From the NCBI GenBank assembly GCA_964543295.1, contig CAZIXA010000016.1:1-52093 (forward strand): a stretch of DNA of 52,093 bases, given 5' to 3'. Positions 23,558 through 31,642 of the stretch are shown piece after piece (the first letter of the stretch is position 1; each line of letters begins with the position of its first letter). A model generated the notes under the pieces. The model saw only the letters and a program-made list of their open reading frames with translations, ran no database searches and was not told the origin of the DNA. A program made the position numbers and the translations under genes. The DNA comes from AE-B3B sp964543295 (lineage in GTDB: Bacteria; Aerophobota; Aerophobia; Aerophobales; AE-B3A).

Positions 23558-26008
23558 CTATCTACTAAGCGCTTCCGTAAGCTCCTCTTTTTTCTTCAGG
23601 ACAATATTTCCTTCTTCTATTTCGACAGTGACGGTGTCTCCTTGCTTGAATTTTCCTTCCAGAATCTTCTCGGACAGAGGATTCTCAATTAACCTCTGGA
23701 TGGCTCTCCTTAAGGGTCGAGCTCCAAAATCAGGATCATATCCCTCCTTGGCAATCAGGTCTTTTGCCTCCTCGGTGAGCTCCAGCTTGATCTCTTTTTC
23801 CTTAAGAAGCTCCTTAACTTCATTGAGCATCAAGTCTACGATTTTCTCGATCTCCTTTTTTGTCAAAGAGTGAAAGACAATGACCTCGTCCACCCGGTTT
23901 AAGAATTCTGGACGGAAGTTTCTCTTTAGTTCAGACATCACTTTACTTTTGATTTCTTCATGGGATAAAGCTCCCTTATTTTTGGCCTGAAATCCGAGAT
24001 TCCCTTCCGTAGCAATCTGTTCGGTTCCCAAATTGGAGGTCATAATCAAAACGGTGTTCCTGAAGTCTACTGCGTGGCCTAAATTGTCTGATAGTCTCCC
24101 ATCTTCCATGACTTGAAGGAGGATATTGAATACATCTGGGTGAGCTTTTTCAATTTCGTCCAGCAAAATTACCGAATAGGGACGACGTCTGACCTTCTCG
24201 GTGAGCTCCCCCCCTTCCTGGTATCCTACATAACCCGGAGGAGCACCAATAAGCCGAGAGACGTTGAACCTCTCCATATATTCAGACATATCCAACCTGA
24301 TCAAGGCATCCTCATCTCCGAAGAGGAACTGGGCTAAATTACGGGCCAGGTAGGTTTTGCCTACTCCAGTAGGACCTATGAAGATGAAGACGCCCAGAGG
24401 TCTTTTGATATTCTTCACCCCTGCTCGCGCTCGACGGATGGACTGAGAAAGCGATCTAATCGCTTCATCCTGGCCAACCATTCGTGCATGAAGAGTCTCT
24501 TCCATGCGAAGAAGTTTTGTTGATTCAGCCTCAGTGAGATCCTCGATGGGAATGTTGGTCCAACCGGCAATGATGTGAGCTACATCCTTTGGGATAACCT
24601 TAAGGCTTTTTTCCTTCTCACCCTTTCCTTTTTGAAGCTGAACTTTTTCCTTGGAAACCACCTCCTGTAGATTCTTCTCCTCATCCCGAAGATGCGCTGC
24701 TCTTTCAAATTCCTGTTTCTTCACTGCCAATTGTTTTTCGTCCTCGATCTCTTGCAGTCTCTTTTCTATTTTCTTAAGCTGGCCTGAGGAACCACTCCGC
24801 ATTCTTACCCTTGCCGCAGCTTCATCTATTACGTCAATAGCCTTATCGGGAAGGAATCTCCCCTGAATATAGCGATGAGAGTGATTAGCCGCTGCCACCA
24901 GAGCCTCATCGCTTATCTTTACCCGGTGAAATTCCTCATATTTATGCCTCAGGCCTTTAAGAATCTCAATGGTCTGTTCAACCGTAGGCTCACCCACTAG
25001 CACCGTCTGAAATCTCCTCTCCAGTGCCTCGTCTTTTTCCACGTATTTGCGATACTCATTAAGAGTGGTTGCCCCAATACACTGAAATTCTCCTCTGGCC
25101 AGAGAAGGTTTGAGCATATTTGAGGCATCTATAGCTCCCTCTGCTGCTCCTGCTCCTACCAGAGTATGTACCTCATCCACAAAGAGGATAATGTTCTTGG
25201 CCTTCCTTATTTCGTTTAACACCACTTCCAGCCGTTTCTCGAACTCTCCTCGATATTTTGTCCCGGCTATCATTCCTCCCAGTTCAATATTCACTACCCG
25301 TTTGTCTAAAAGAACCTCAGGAACGGAACCTTCCGCTATTTTTTGTGCCAGACCCTCAATCACGGCAGTCTTACCTACCCCCGCTTCGCCAATGAGGACC
25401 GGATTGTTTTTGGTGCGCCGGCAGAGGATCTGGGTTATCCGCTCAATCTCTTTTTCCCTTCCAATGACTGGATCCAACTTTCCTTCCTTAGCTAGCCGGG
25501 TAAGATCACGACCGAATCGATCCAGAGCTGGAGTTTTGCCAGATCCTGCTACCTTGGCGGCCGAAGAGGGGAACTCTCCTATGAGATTAATTACCTCCTG
25601 TCTTAGTTGGTCCAGATCCACCCCTAAACTGATAAGAATTTGGACAGCCAGACTCTCCTTGTCTTTGGTCAATCCTAAGAGAAGATGTTCAGTCCCTAGA
25701 TAGTCGTGTCCCAATTGTCTTGCCTCTTCCGCGGCTAACTGTAAGGCTCTATTGGCCCGGAAAGTAAGAGGAACCTGTCCCAGGAATGAAGCTCCTTGAC
25801 CTCTACCCACTACTTTTTCCACTTCCTGGCGAATCCGGGCTAAATCTATTCCTGAATTCTTTAAGGCATTAGCAGCTATTCCTTCATTTCCCCGAATCAA
25901 CCCTAGAAGGATGTGTTCGGTTCCGAGATAACCATGATTTAATCTATTGGCGTCTTCTTGAGCCAATAAGATGGCTCGTTTTGCTTGTTCAGTAAATCTA
26001 CTAAACAT
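23558..26008 (-). CDS. clpC: ClpC-type AAA+ ATP-dependent unfoldase
   Basis: An 816-residue Clp/Hsp100 ATPase that unfolds proteins for ClpP. Domains in order: paired Clp-N repeats (residues 1-145; R-F-T-E-Q-A-K-R-A near the start), AAA-1 with Walker A G-E-A-G-V-G-K-T near 208, a middle region with a UVR motif (F-E-R-A-A-H-L-R-D-E-E near 430), AAA-2 with G-P-T-G-V-G-K-T near 548, and the C-terminal D2-small domain. The UVR motif separates ClpC from ClpA and ClpB. Length fits. AAGGAG precedes the ATG. No ctsR, mcsA or mcsB lies next to it; a MarR regulator is upstream instead. Confidence 0.95.
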   Translation of the reverse strand: MFSRFTEQAKRAILLAQEDANRLNHGYLGTEHILLGLIRGNEGIAANALKNSGIDLARIRQEVEKVVGRGQGASFLGQVPLTFRANRALQLAAEEARQLGHDYLGTEHLLLGLTKDKESLAVQILISLGVDLDQLRQEVINLIGEFPSSAAKVAGSGKTPALDRFGRDLTRLAKEGKLDPVIGREKEIERITQILCRRTKNNPVLIGEAGVGKTAVIEGLAQKIAEGSVPEVLLDKRVVNIELGGMIAGTKYRGEFEKRLEVVLNEIRKAKNIILFVDEVHTLVGAGAAEGAIDASNMLKPSLARGEFQCIGATTLNEYRKYVEKDEALERRFQTVLVGEPTVEQTIEILKGLRHKYEEFHRVKISDEALVAAANHSHRYIQGRFLPDKAIDVIDEAAARVRMRSGSSGQLKKIEKRLQEIEDEKQLAVKKQEFERAAHLRDEEKNLQEVVSKEKVQLQKGKGEKEKSLKVIPKDVAHIIAGWTNIPIEDLTEAESTKLLRMEETLHARMVGQDEAIRSLSQSIRRARAGVKNIKRPLGVFIFIGPTGVGKTYLARNLAQFLFGDEDALIRLDMSEYMERFNVSRLIGAPPGYVGYQEGGELTEKVRRRPYSVILLDEIEKAHPDVFNILLQVMEDGRLSDNLGHAVDFRNTVLIMTSNLGTEQIATEGNLGFQAKNKGALSHEEIKSKVMSELKRNFRPEFLNRVDEVIVFHSLTKKEIEKIVDLMLNEVKELLKEKEIKLELTEEAKDLIAKEGYDPDFGARPLRRAIQRLIENPLSEKILEGKFKQGDTVTVEIEEGNIVLKKKEELTEALSR

Positions 26009-26068
26009 AATTAATCTCCTTTTAAGTCTTTAGGTTTTTCTCTCTCGCCCATTTGTAATCTGGTAGTC

Positions 26069-26111
26069 GCAAGGCTCAGAGCCTGCACCAACAAGCACAA
26101 CCTACAGGTTG
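26069..26111. repeat. Tandem palindromes between marR and clpC
   Basis: Two adjacent hairpins occur: GCAAGGCTCAGAGCCTGC (26069-26086) and CAACCTACAGGTTG (26098-26111). They lie in the spacer after marR. They may act as a transcription attenuator or be a REP-like dispersed element. Confidence 0.5.
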
Positions 26112-26144
26112 CGGCTAACTTGCCCCATTTTCTCGCTCTATTTA

Positions 26145-26738
26145 TTAGCTTCTATCCTCAGGGAACAGTTTCTCCAATGGGAATTTTACTTTGGTGATTT
26201 TTCTGAATCTTTCCCATTTGTCACTAGTTTTTAATTTATTGATTAAACAATCGTCAAAGTGTTCGGTTCCACAGTGTAAACATATCTTGTCAATGATTGC
26301 TTCATCTGAGAGGGCAGCCTCAAGGAACCTTTTTAATCCCTGAGTTAGAAATCTTTGCTCCTCCTCCTCTAGTCTCAAGAAGATCTGAGCTATCTCTCTT
26401 TGTCTTTTCTCTTCTATAGTTTCCAGTACCCTTCCTCCTTTAATGGTAACTCTTAGTCGAGTGTTTCTTCGGTCAGCTTCATCGTCTCTTCGCTGGCTGA
26501 GTCCTCTATTAATAAGCCTGTCCATCAGTTTACTGGCCGCCGGGTAACTTACCGCCAGGCCATTGGCTAAATCTCCTACCAGACAATCCTCATGTCGTTT
26601 AAGAAATCTCAAAGCCCTTAGCTGAGATACAGTGAGATGATACTCCCTTAAATATCTTAATGTCTCCAGAGTAGTCATATTAATCAATCGGCTGAAAAGA
26701 TCCATCAGTCTTTCTAACTCTAGCAGATAACGTTCCAT
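26145..26738 (-). CDS. MarR-family regulator with Cys/His-rich C-terminal tail
   Basis: A 197-residue winged-helix regulator. The MarR core runs from about residue 30 to 140: L-T-V-S-Q-L-R-A-L-R-F-L, then L-A-V-S-Y-P-A-A-S-K-L-M-D-R-L recognition helix, then the wing with D-E-A-D-R-R-N-T-R. The C-terminal extension carries C-L-H-C-G-T-E-H-F-D-D-C near residues 152-163, a possible metal or redox site not found in simple MarR proteins. A palindromic site overlaps its promoter, suggesting autorepression. Its direct downstream neighbour is clpC, so control of a stress or redox response is possible. Confidence 0.85.
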   Translation of the reverse strand: MERYLLELERLMDLFSRLINMTTLETLRYLREYHLTVSQLRALRFLKRHEDCLVGDLANGLAVSYPAASKLMDRLINRGLSQRRDDEADRRNTRLRVTIKGGRVLETIEEKRQREIAQIFLRLEEEEQRFLTQGLKRFLEAALSDEAIIDKICLHCGTEHFDDCLINKLKTSDKWERFRKITKVKFPLEKLFPEDRS

Positions 26739-26751
26739 CTTTTCTTCCAGA

Positions 26752-26774
26752 ATTATTTAACCTAGTTAAATAAT
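26752..26774. promoter_or_regulatory. MarR operator palindrome
   Basis: ATTATTTAAC and GTTAAATAAT are perfect 10-bp arms around three bases (CTA). The site overlaps the -10 box of the marR promoter, the usual arrangement for autorepression by MarR dimers. Confidence 0.65.
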
Positions 26775-26797
26775 AGCACAAAAAAATAAATTGTCAA
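26770..26797 (-). promoter_or_regulatory. Promoter of marR
   Basis: On the - strand TTGACA (26792-26797) and TATTAT (26770-26775) are separated by 16 bases, about 30 bases upstream of the marR start. The -35 box falls inside the end of the truncated methyltransferase frame. Confidence 0.65.
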
Positions 26798-27045
26798 GGG
26801 GTGAAAGGCAGGCAGTTAAGAAATATTACTGATATGCCGGATGCACCTAAATTGATATCAAGAATATCTGCTCCTGCCTCTACTTGGGCCAGAGCTTCTT
26901 TACGCACAAACCCTAGATCGCCATTTTGTAATGCTTTGGTTAACTTTTTCTTTCCCGTAGGGTTAATACGCTCGCCAATAATAACTGTGGACCGTTCACT
27001 GCTGATAACTACTTCTTTTGTGGCACTTGTTAACTTAGTTTCCAT
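26794..27045 (-). pseudogene. Truncated pterin-binding (methyltetrahydrofolate) methyltransferase fragment
   Basis: An 83-codon frame whose middle is unmistakably the N-terminal strand and helix of the pterin-binding family (MeTr/AcsE, MtvA and MetH-type domains): I-I-G-E-R-I-N-P-T-G-K-K, then V-R-K-E-A-L-A-Q-V-E-A-G-A-D-I-L-D-I-N. These enzymes move a methyl group between tetrahydrofolate and a corrinoid protein and need about 260 residues. Here the similarity stops after D-I-N-L-G-A-S-G and about 12 unrelated residues follow to the stop. The break lies at the marR promoter, so a rearrangement removed the rest. It is probably non-functional. Confidence 0.75.
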
Positions 27046-27075
27046 ATTTATCAACTCTCTTACAATCGTTACTAT

Positions 27076-27143
27076 TCAGCCGCAGATTTACGCTGATGTT
27101 TTTCTTTTATTATCATAGTTCATCTGTGTGAGTCCGTGGCTAA
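27076..27143. repeat. Imperfect 23-bp inverted repeat between activator and methyltransferase fragment
   Basis: 27076-27098 and 27121-27143 form an imperfect inverted repeat (about 16 of 23 positions), with 22 bases between. The sequence carries CGCAGATTTACGCTGATG and CATCTGTGTGAGTCCGTGG, wording I associate with dispersed palindromic repeats in environmental bacterial genomes. It lies where the activator gene meets the truncated methyltransferase. Confidence 0.45.
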
Positions 27144-27157
27144 ATAGTTAGTTACAA

Positions 27158-28969
27158 TCAACCTAAATATATTGCTTGGGCAAAAATTTCCTGAAAATGA
27201 GGAGCAGTTGCCAATTCAATGTAGGAGGTCCTACGAGCTATAGCTTGCGCTTTAACTCGCTTATCTTCAGAGAGCAAACCAAGCTTAGCTCCTACGCCAG
27301 CGGCATTCCCTACTTGCTGAAAACGGTCCAAAGGCAATAATGGCAACATTCCAATACTCACAGCACTTGTCACATTTATGTAACTGCCAAAGGCTCCGGC
27401 AATAATTACCTTTTTAATCTCTTCCTCAGAATAACTCCTTTCTTGCAAAAGTACGTTAATACCGGAACGGATAGCTCCCTGAGCTAGTTGTATCTCTCGC
27501 ACATCTTTTTGAGTAATAGTGATCGCCGCAGAACCACTCCGTTCTTCTTCGCTAACTAACACAAATTCAGGTTGTCCTTCATGGATGCGCACCCGTGCAT
27601 GATTACTTATTTTACCATCCCTATTTATCACACCGGCCAAGTAGAGTTGAGCTATAGCATCTAAGATACCAGAACCACAAAGACCAACTGGTGGTACTCC
27701 TCCAATAGTCTCGTATTTGACTTGGTCATTTATTAGTTGTAGCCGCTCTATAGCTCCATTAGCAGCTCGCATACCATCCTTAATATGGGCCCCTTCAAAG
27801 GCAGGACCAGAAGCACAAGAAACGCTGCTTATTTCACCATTATCTATTAAAGAAACCTCAGTATTAGTACCAATGTCTATGGCTATTACTAAACCCCCAT
27901 CTTTCCAAATCCCTTCTGTAGCTAATAGCATAGCAACGTGATCAGCACCCACGAAACCAGCTATATTGGGTAATAAATGTACATAGACTCCTGGGGCAAT
28001 ACACAAGCCTATATCACGAGCTTTAACGTCCAAAGCCCTTCGCACCGCAGGTACAAATGGAGAAAATGCTAACTGGTGTACCGGCAGGCGCAGTAATAAA
28101 TGATGCATTGCAGTATTGCCTACTATCACCGCCTCTACAATTTCTTCTAATTTAGCGTGGACTCTGCTACATAGATTATTTACCAACTGGTTAAGCGCCT
28201 CTACAACTACTTCCTGTAATTTTACGGCTTTAGCTGAGGAATCTATAGCATAAGCGATGCGAGAAACGATATCTTCCCCATAACTGATTTGAGGATTCAT
28301 AATTCCCTCAGCTGCTAATGTTTGTCCACTGCTTAGATCAAGCAAGTAACCAGCTATCTTGGTAGTACCCAAGTCTATGGCTAGTCCTAATTGATGAGTA
28401 GGCCAAGGACTGATGGCTATTACCTCATTGCCTCGTAATGAAACCTGAGCTTCCCAGTTCCAAGATCGTAACAAAGGCGAGATATTTCGTAGAACATCTA
28501 TATCAATACTCCTGCAGTGCAGCTTGTACTGGTGATTTAGCGTCTCTATTATACGCTCCTCATCAGCCCGTAAATCTGACAGTGATGAAGATGATACCTG
28601 TATGTGATAAGGACTAATAGATGGTTTTCGATTAACGCTAACTTCTAATCCCTCAACTTGGATACGTTGGGGTGTAGTCAGTGATTCAAGGGGGATTCTT
28701 ACCTTGCAATCACTAGTTACATAAGTCTGACAAGCTAAACGGTAACCATCCTTTAATTCTTGAGGTGAGAAGCTTTCCAGCTCGTTGGAAGTCGGTTCTG
28801 ATAAAGATCCTTTTAAAATTTGGACTTTGCAACAGTGGAACTTTCCCAGACCTCCACATAAACTAATTATACCCACTCCCCATCGACGCGCACAATCCAA
28901 AAGCGACTCGTCATGCCGACATTTTCCTCGTCTTCCCACTGGCTCGAAATCAACATGATAAAATTTCAT
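27158..28969 (-). CDS. Corrinoid-activation (RACo-like) ASKHA ATPase with N-terminal ferredoxin domain
   Basis: A 603-residue protein of the family that reductively activates corrinoid methyl-transfer proteins using ATP. Start ATG 28969 follows GGAG; the 29011 alternative adds 14 residues. Domains in order: ferredoxin-like domain (residues 1-95), linker, then ASKHA ATPase with L-A-I-D-L-G-T-T-K-I-A near 198-208 and I-A-I-D-I-G-T-N-T-E near 365-374, and a C-terminal part with I-I-A-G-A-F-G. The 2Fe-2S loop reads C-G-G-L-G-K-F-H-C-C, so the usual second Cys position holds Phe and a neighbouring Cys appears two residues later. The truncated methyltransferase downstream fits a former corrinoid methyltransfer operon. 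Confidence 0.85.
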   Translation of the reverse strand: MKFYHVDFEPVGRRGKCRHDESLLDCARRWGVGIISLCGGLGKFHCCKVQILKGSLSEPTSNELESFSPQELKDGYRLACQTYVTSDCKVRIPLESLTTPQRIQVEGLEVSVNRKPSISPYHIQVSSSSLSDLRADEERIIETLNHQYKLHCRSIDIDVLRNISPLLRSWNWEAQVSLRGNEVIAISPWPTHQLGLAIDLGTTKIAGYLLDLSSGQTLAAEGIMNPQISYGEDIVSRIAYAIDSSAKAVKLQEVVVEALNQLVNNLCSRVHAKLEEIVEAVIVGNTAMHHLLLRLPVHQLAFSPFVPAVRRALDVKARDIGLCIAPGVYVHLLPNIAGFVGADHVAMLLATEGIWKDGGLVIAIDIGTNTEVSLIDNGEISSVSCASGPAFEGAHIKDGMRAANGAIERLQLINDQVKYETIGGVPPVGLCGSGILDAIAQLYLAGVINRDGKISNHARVRIHEGQPEFVLVSEEERSGSAAITITQKDVREIQLAQGAIRSGINVLLQERSYSEEEIKKVIIAGAFGSYINVTSAVSIGMLPLLPLDRFQQVGNAAGVGAKLGLLSEDKRVKAQAIARRTSYIELATAPHFQEIFAQAIYLG

Positions 28970-28980
28970 ATTTTCTCCAG

Positions 28981-30489
28981 TTATGCATATGGAAATTTTA
29001 CTCTTTCCCACACAGGAACCTCTCGTTTCTTTCCTTCATCACCCAGGATTATTGACTTAATCCCGGCTATCTCGGCAAGATAATTAAGGATCTCTACTTT
29101 ATCTCCGGCAACGGCCAGGATATGGTTGCAGGGGAAAATATTTACAAATTCTTCATACTCACAGAAAAATCTTGCATGAACGTGAGGCCAGGTGGGATCT
29201 GTTTGTGCATTTACCCTCTTTCTTTCTTCTTCAGGTAAATCCACTACTTCTCCCCTCACCACAACTAAGTAAGGCTCAGCATTCCACAGTCCTAGCCTGG
29301 CAAAGGTAAGCTCTCCCGGAGCAGCATCAAAAGAGACACTTGCTCCTCCTGCTTTAAAGTAAAGCTCCAATGCAGGATAAAAGGTGATATGTTTAAAATT
29401 ATTCTCAGGTTTAAAGCTACGCTGAGCATAAAAGCTGGAATGATTTCCTGAATTGCAAAGATCCCATATATCCATGTCTGGATGGTATAACCTCACATCC
29501 ATAAAAAGGGTAGGAAATCCACCTGAGAGGTATTTTAAAAGTTGCATGGTAATAGCAGCATAAGCATCAGCCTCCGTTGCACAAACAGTGGGTTCTTTTG
29601 GCCCGTTCCAGTCATAAGGGTCATTGAGAATCATCTCTGCGACATCGGCTAAACAAACATATTCTGTGAGTTCTCTTTGGCTTTTTATTCCACAAAAGTC
29701 AAATCCCTTTTCCTCGTTAACTTTCTTTACCGATAGGTAAAGTCTGAGTTGATTTCTTAAATTCTCAGGGGTGAGCATTTTCCCATCGTATTTTATTCTA
29801 TCTCCTAAAAGGTCGCTTAACCATTTAAATCCTTTCTCAACTTCTTTCTCCTCAACTTCCTTCATCACCTCTCTTAGAAGAAGCTGGTCAATCTGTCTTA
29901 CGGTTACTCCAAACGTTTTTAAGGTTGCAACAAGGTGAAAGTATCCTGTTTCCATCCCCATAGAATGTCCACCGTAACATCCATAAACCTCATTTTTTGT
30001 AGTAGTAATGGCCTCAGTTGCTCTTATCCAGTTAAAAACCTTCTCCTGCGTTGATTTATCATCCATTTCCCCTATGATACGATGGGTTCTAAATCCAGCC
30101 TGCCTTAAAGCTCCATCTGTGGCTAAAAGACCAACATTCCCTGGATATTTCCCGTTGTTGTTGGAAAGAGATAAAACTGGGATATCCCTTCCTATGCTAT
30201 TTAAAAATGGCCAGACAAGAAAAGGGAAATTCCAGACGTTGTAACACATAATTACCTGTTTACAATTTGCACGGGAAAGTTCTTCCCCTACTTTCTGAGC
30301 ACTTCTAATGCTGGTAATTATCTCTGAGCCTACAATTATCTTTAGCTTTGATTTATCCACATTTATCACGTTCTCCTCTATAAACTTTGCCCAACTTCTT
30401 ACTACCCTCATATTCAGTGGATTATTCTTTGTGTACACGTGTTCACGTTCATCATTAAGCATCACTATACCCAAAGGTGTGGTGCGCAT
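28981..30489 (-). CDS. L-fucose/L-arabinose isomerase-family protein
   Basis: A 502-residue protein of the FucI/AraA fold, whose members isomerise aldoses to ketoses with Mn2+. Likely metal residues are visible as Glu in C-A-T-E-A-D-A-Y, Asp in L-F-M-D-V and His in F-P-C-N-H-I-L-A. M-C-Y-N-V-W-N-F-P and G-C-Y-G-G-H-S-M-G-M fit the N-terminal domain of FucI relatives. AAAGGAGG precedes the ATG. It lies 11 bases upstream of the corrinoid activator gene on the same strand, an odd partnership. It may be an isomerase for an unusual sugar; substrate unknown. Confidence 0.8.
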   Translation of the reverse strand: MRTTPLGIVMLNDEREHVYTKNNPLNMRVVRSWAKFIEENVINVDKSKLKIIVGSEIITSIRSAQKVGEELSRANCKQVIMCYNVWNFPFLVWPFLNSIGRDIPVLSLSNNNGKYPGNVGLLATDGALRQAGFRTHRIIGEMDDKSTQEKVFNWIRATEAITTTKNEVYGCYGGHSMGMETGYFHLVATLKTFGVTVRQIDQLLLREVMKEVEEKEVEKGFKWLSDLLGDRIKYDGKMLTPENLRNQLRLYLSVKKVNEEKGFDFCGIKSQRELTEYVCLADVAEMILNDPYDWNGPKEPTVCATEADAYAAITMQLLKYLSGGFPTLFMDVRLYHPDMDIWDLCNSGNHSSFYAQRSFKPENNFKHITFYPALELYFKAGGASVSFDAAPGELTFARLGLWNAEPYLVVVRGEVVDLPEEERKRVNAQTDPTWPHVHARFFCEYEEFVNIFPCNHILAVAGDKVEILNYLAEIAGIKSIILGDEGKKREVPVWERVKFPYA

Positions 30490-30865
30490 GGTTCCTCCTT
30501 TGAGAAGCTTTCTTTTATTCCCCAGCTAACGACCCATCTCCTTTCCCACCTCCCTCTGGCCTTATTTTTAGCTCTTCCTTTCTATCTATTTTTCTCTTAG
30601 CTCCTCTAATTCCTTATCCTTCGGATTCCTTTTGAAAAGCCTTTCATTACTAAATAATAACTCATACAAAAGCTTTGTCAATAACTCCTGGTTCTTTACT
30701 TGGCGTGGTTGACCCCTCTTAAAAATTTGGTAAACTTTGGAATTCCTAATTTCTAAAAGCTGGGGACAGAATCCATTAGGTTGACCTCGATGGGAAAGAA
30801 ATTAAAGGAAAAATAATCACGTCCCCTTTTTCTTGCGTTACCTAAAAATCTCTTGAAAACAGGGA
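30490..30865. other. 375-bp divergent intergenic region
   Basis: This region separates the fucose isomerase-like gene (-) from the PHP gene (+). It holds no gene I can support. It contains one arm of the dispersed palindrome described at 51878 and a GGGGACAGAAT segment at 30762-30772 that may be the decayed other arm. Promoters for both genes should lie here, but no clear consensus pair stands out. Confidence 0.5.
30809..30826 (+). repeat. Single arm of the GGGGACGTGATTATTTTT element
   Basis: AAAAATAATCACGTCCCC is identical to 51947-51964, which is one arm of the perfect inverted repeat at the window end. TTTTTC follows. It shows that the element is dispersed in this genome. Confidence 0.7.
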
Positions 30866-31615
30866 ATGATGACTCATAGAAGATTAAAAGCTGATCTACA
30901 CCTACATACTAGCGAGGACCCTAAAGATAAAGTCAGATATTCAGCCAGGCAATTGATTGATTATGCATCTCAGAAGGGCTTTGATGTGCTTGCCATTACC
31001 AACCACAATTTTTACACTTATAATGATTATTTGAGAGACTACGCTGCCAGCAAAGGGATTCTTTTGATTCCCGGGATTGAGCTTTCTGTAGAAGAAAAAC
31101 ACATTGTACTGCTGAATATCACCGATAATCTTCCCCAAAAAATTCAAAGCCTACAAGACCTAAGGCATTATAAAAACGAGGATAGTTTAGTGATAGCTCC
31201 CCATCCTTACTTTCCCATGTATCAGGCGCTAAAGTCAAAGTTGGAAGAATATATCGATATTTTTGATGCTGTTGAATACACTCATTTTTACTTCCGCAGA
31301 ATTAACTACAACAAAAAAGCTGAAAGAAAAGCCAGAGAGTTTAACCTTCCTCTGATAGGGGTTTCCGACGCCCATCTTCTTCATCAAGTGGGCATGACCT
31401 ACTCTCTTATTGATGCAGAAAAGACCCCCGAGGCTGTCATTGGCGCAATTAGGGGAAAAAGAATCCAGATAGTTACCCAGCCCTTGAGACTTACCTTTTT
31501 TAATGTTTTTTTGAGTTTAAAGCATTTCCTCACTCAGGGGGTAAATCATTGCGGTGGGCTTGTCTTGGGACCACGGAATTCAAAAGATGCGGTGAAATAT
31601 GATAAGGCTGAATAG
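30866..31615 (+). CDS. PHP-domain metal-dependent phosphoesterase
   Basis: A 249-residue PHP-family protein. The metal motifs are visible as D-L-H-L-H-T near residues 10-15, I-T-N-H-N near 47-51, I-P-G-I-E-L-S near 70-76, A-P-H-P near 112-115 and V-S-D-A-H near 168-172, which is the full set for a trinuclear site. Such stand-alone PHP proteins hydrolyse phosphoesters or nucleotides. It is a single gene with a convergent neighbour on its 3' side and gives no pathway hint. The last ~30 residues, after R-I-Q-I-V-T-Q-P, look unconserved. Confidence 0.88.
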   Translation: MMTHRRLKADLHLHTSEDPKDKVRYSARQLIDYASQKGFDVLAITNHNFYTYNDYLRDYAASKGILLIPGIELSVEEKHIVLLNITDNLPQKIQSLQDLRHYKNEDSLVIAPHPYFPMYQALKSKLEEYIDIFDAVEYTHFYFRRINYNKKAERKAREFNLPLIGVSDAHLLHQVGMTYSLIDAEKTPEAVIGAIRGKRIQIVTQPLRLTFFNVFLSLKHFLTQGVNHCGGLVLGPRNSKDAVKYDKAE

Positions 31616-31625
31616 TTACAATTTC

Positions 31626-31641
31626 GCTATCGCAAGATAGC
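31626..31641. terminator. Bidirectional terminator hairpin between convergent genes
   Basis: GCTATC-GCAA-GATAGC is a perfect 6-bp stem with a GNRA tetraloop, followed by TTTAATTTTT on the + strand and preceded by a shorter A/T stretch. It lies between the PHP gene and the UVR-motif gene, whose stop codon is directly adjacent. Confidence 0.65.
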
Positions 31642-31642
31642 T

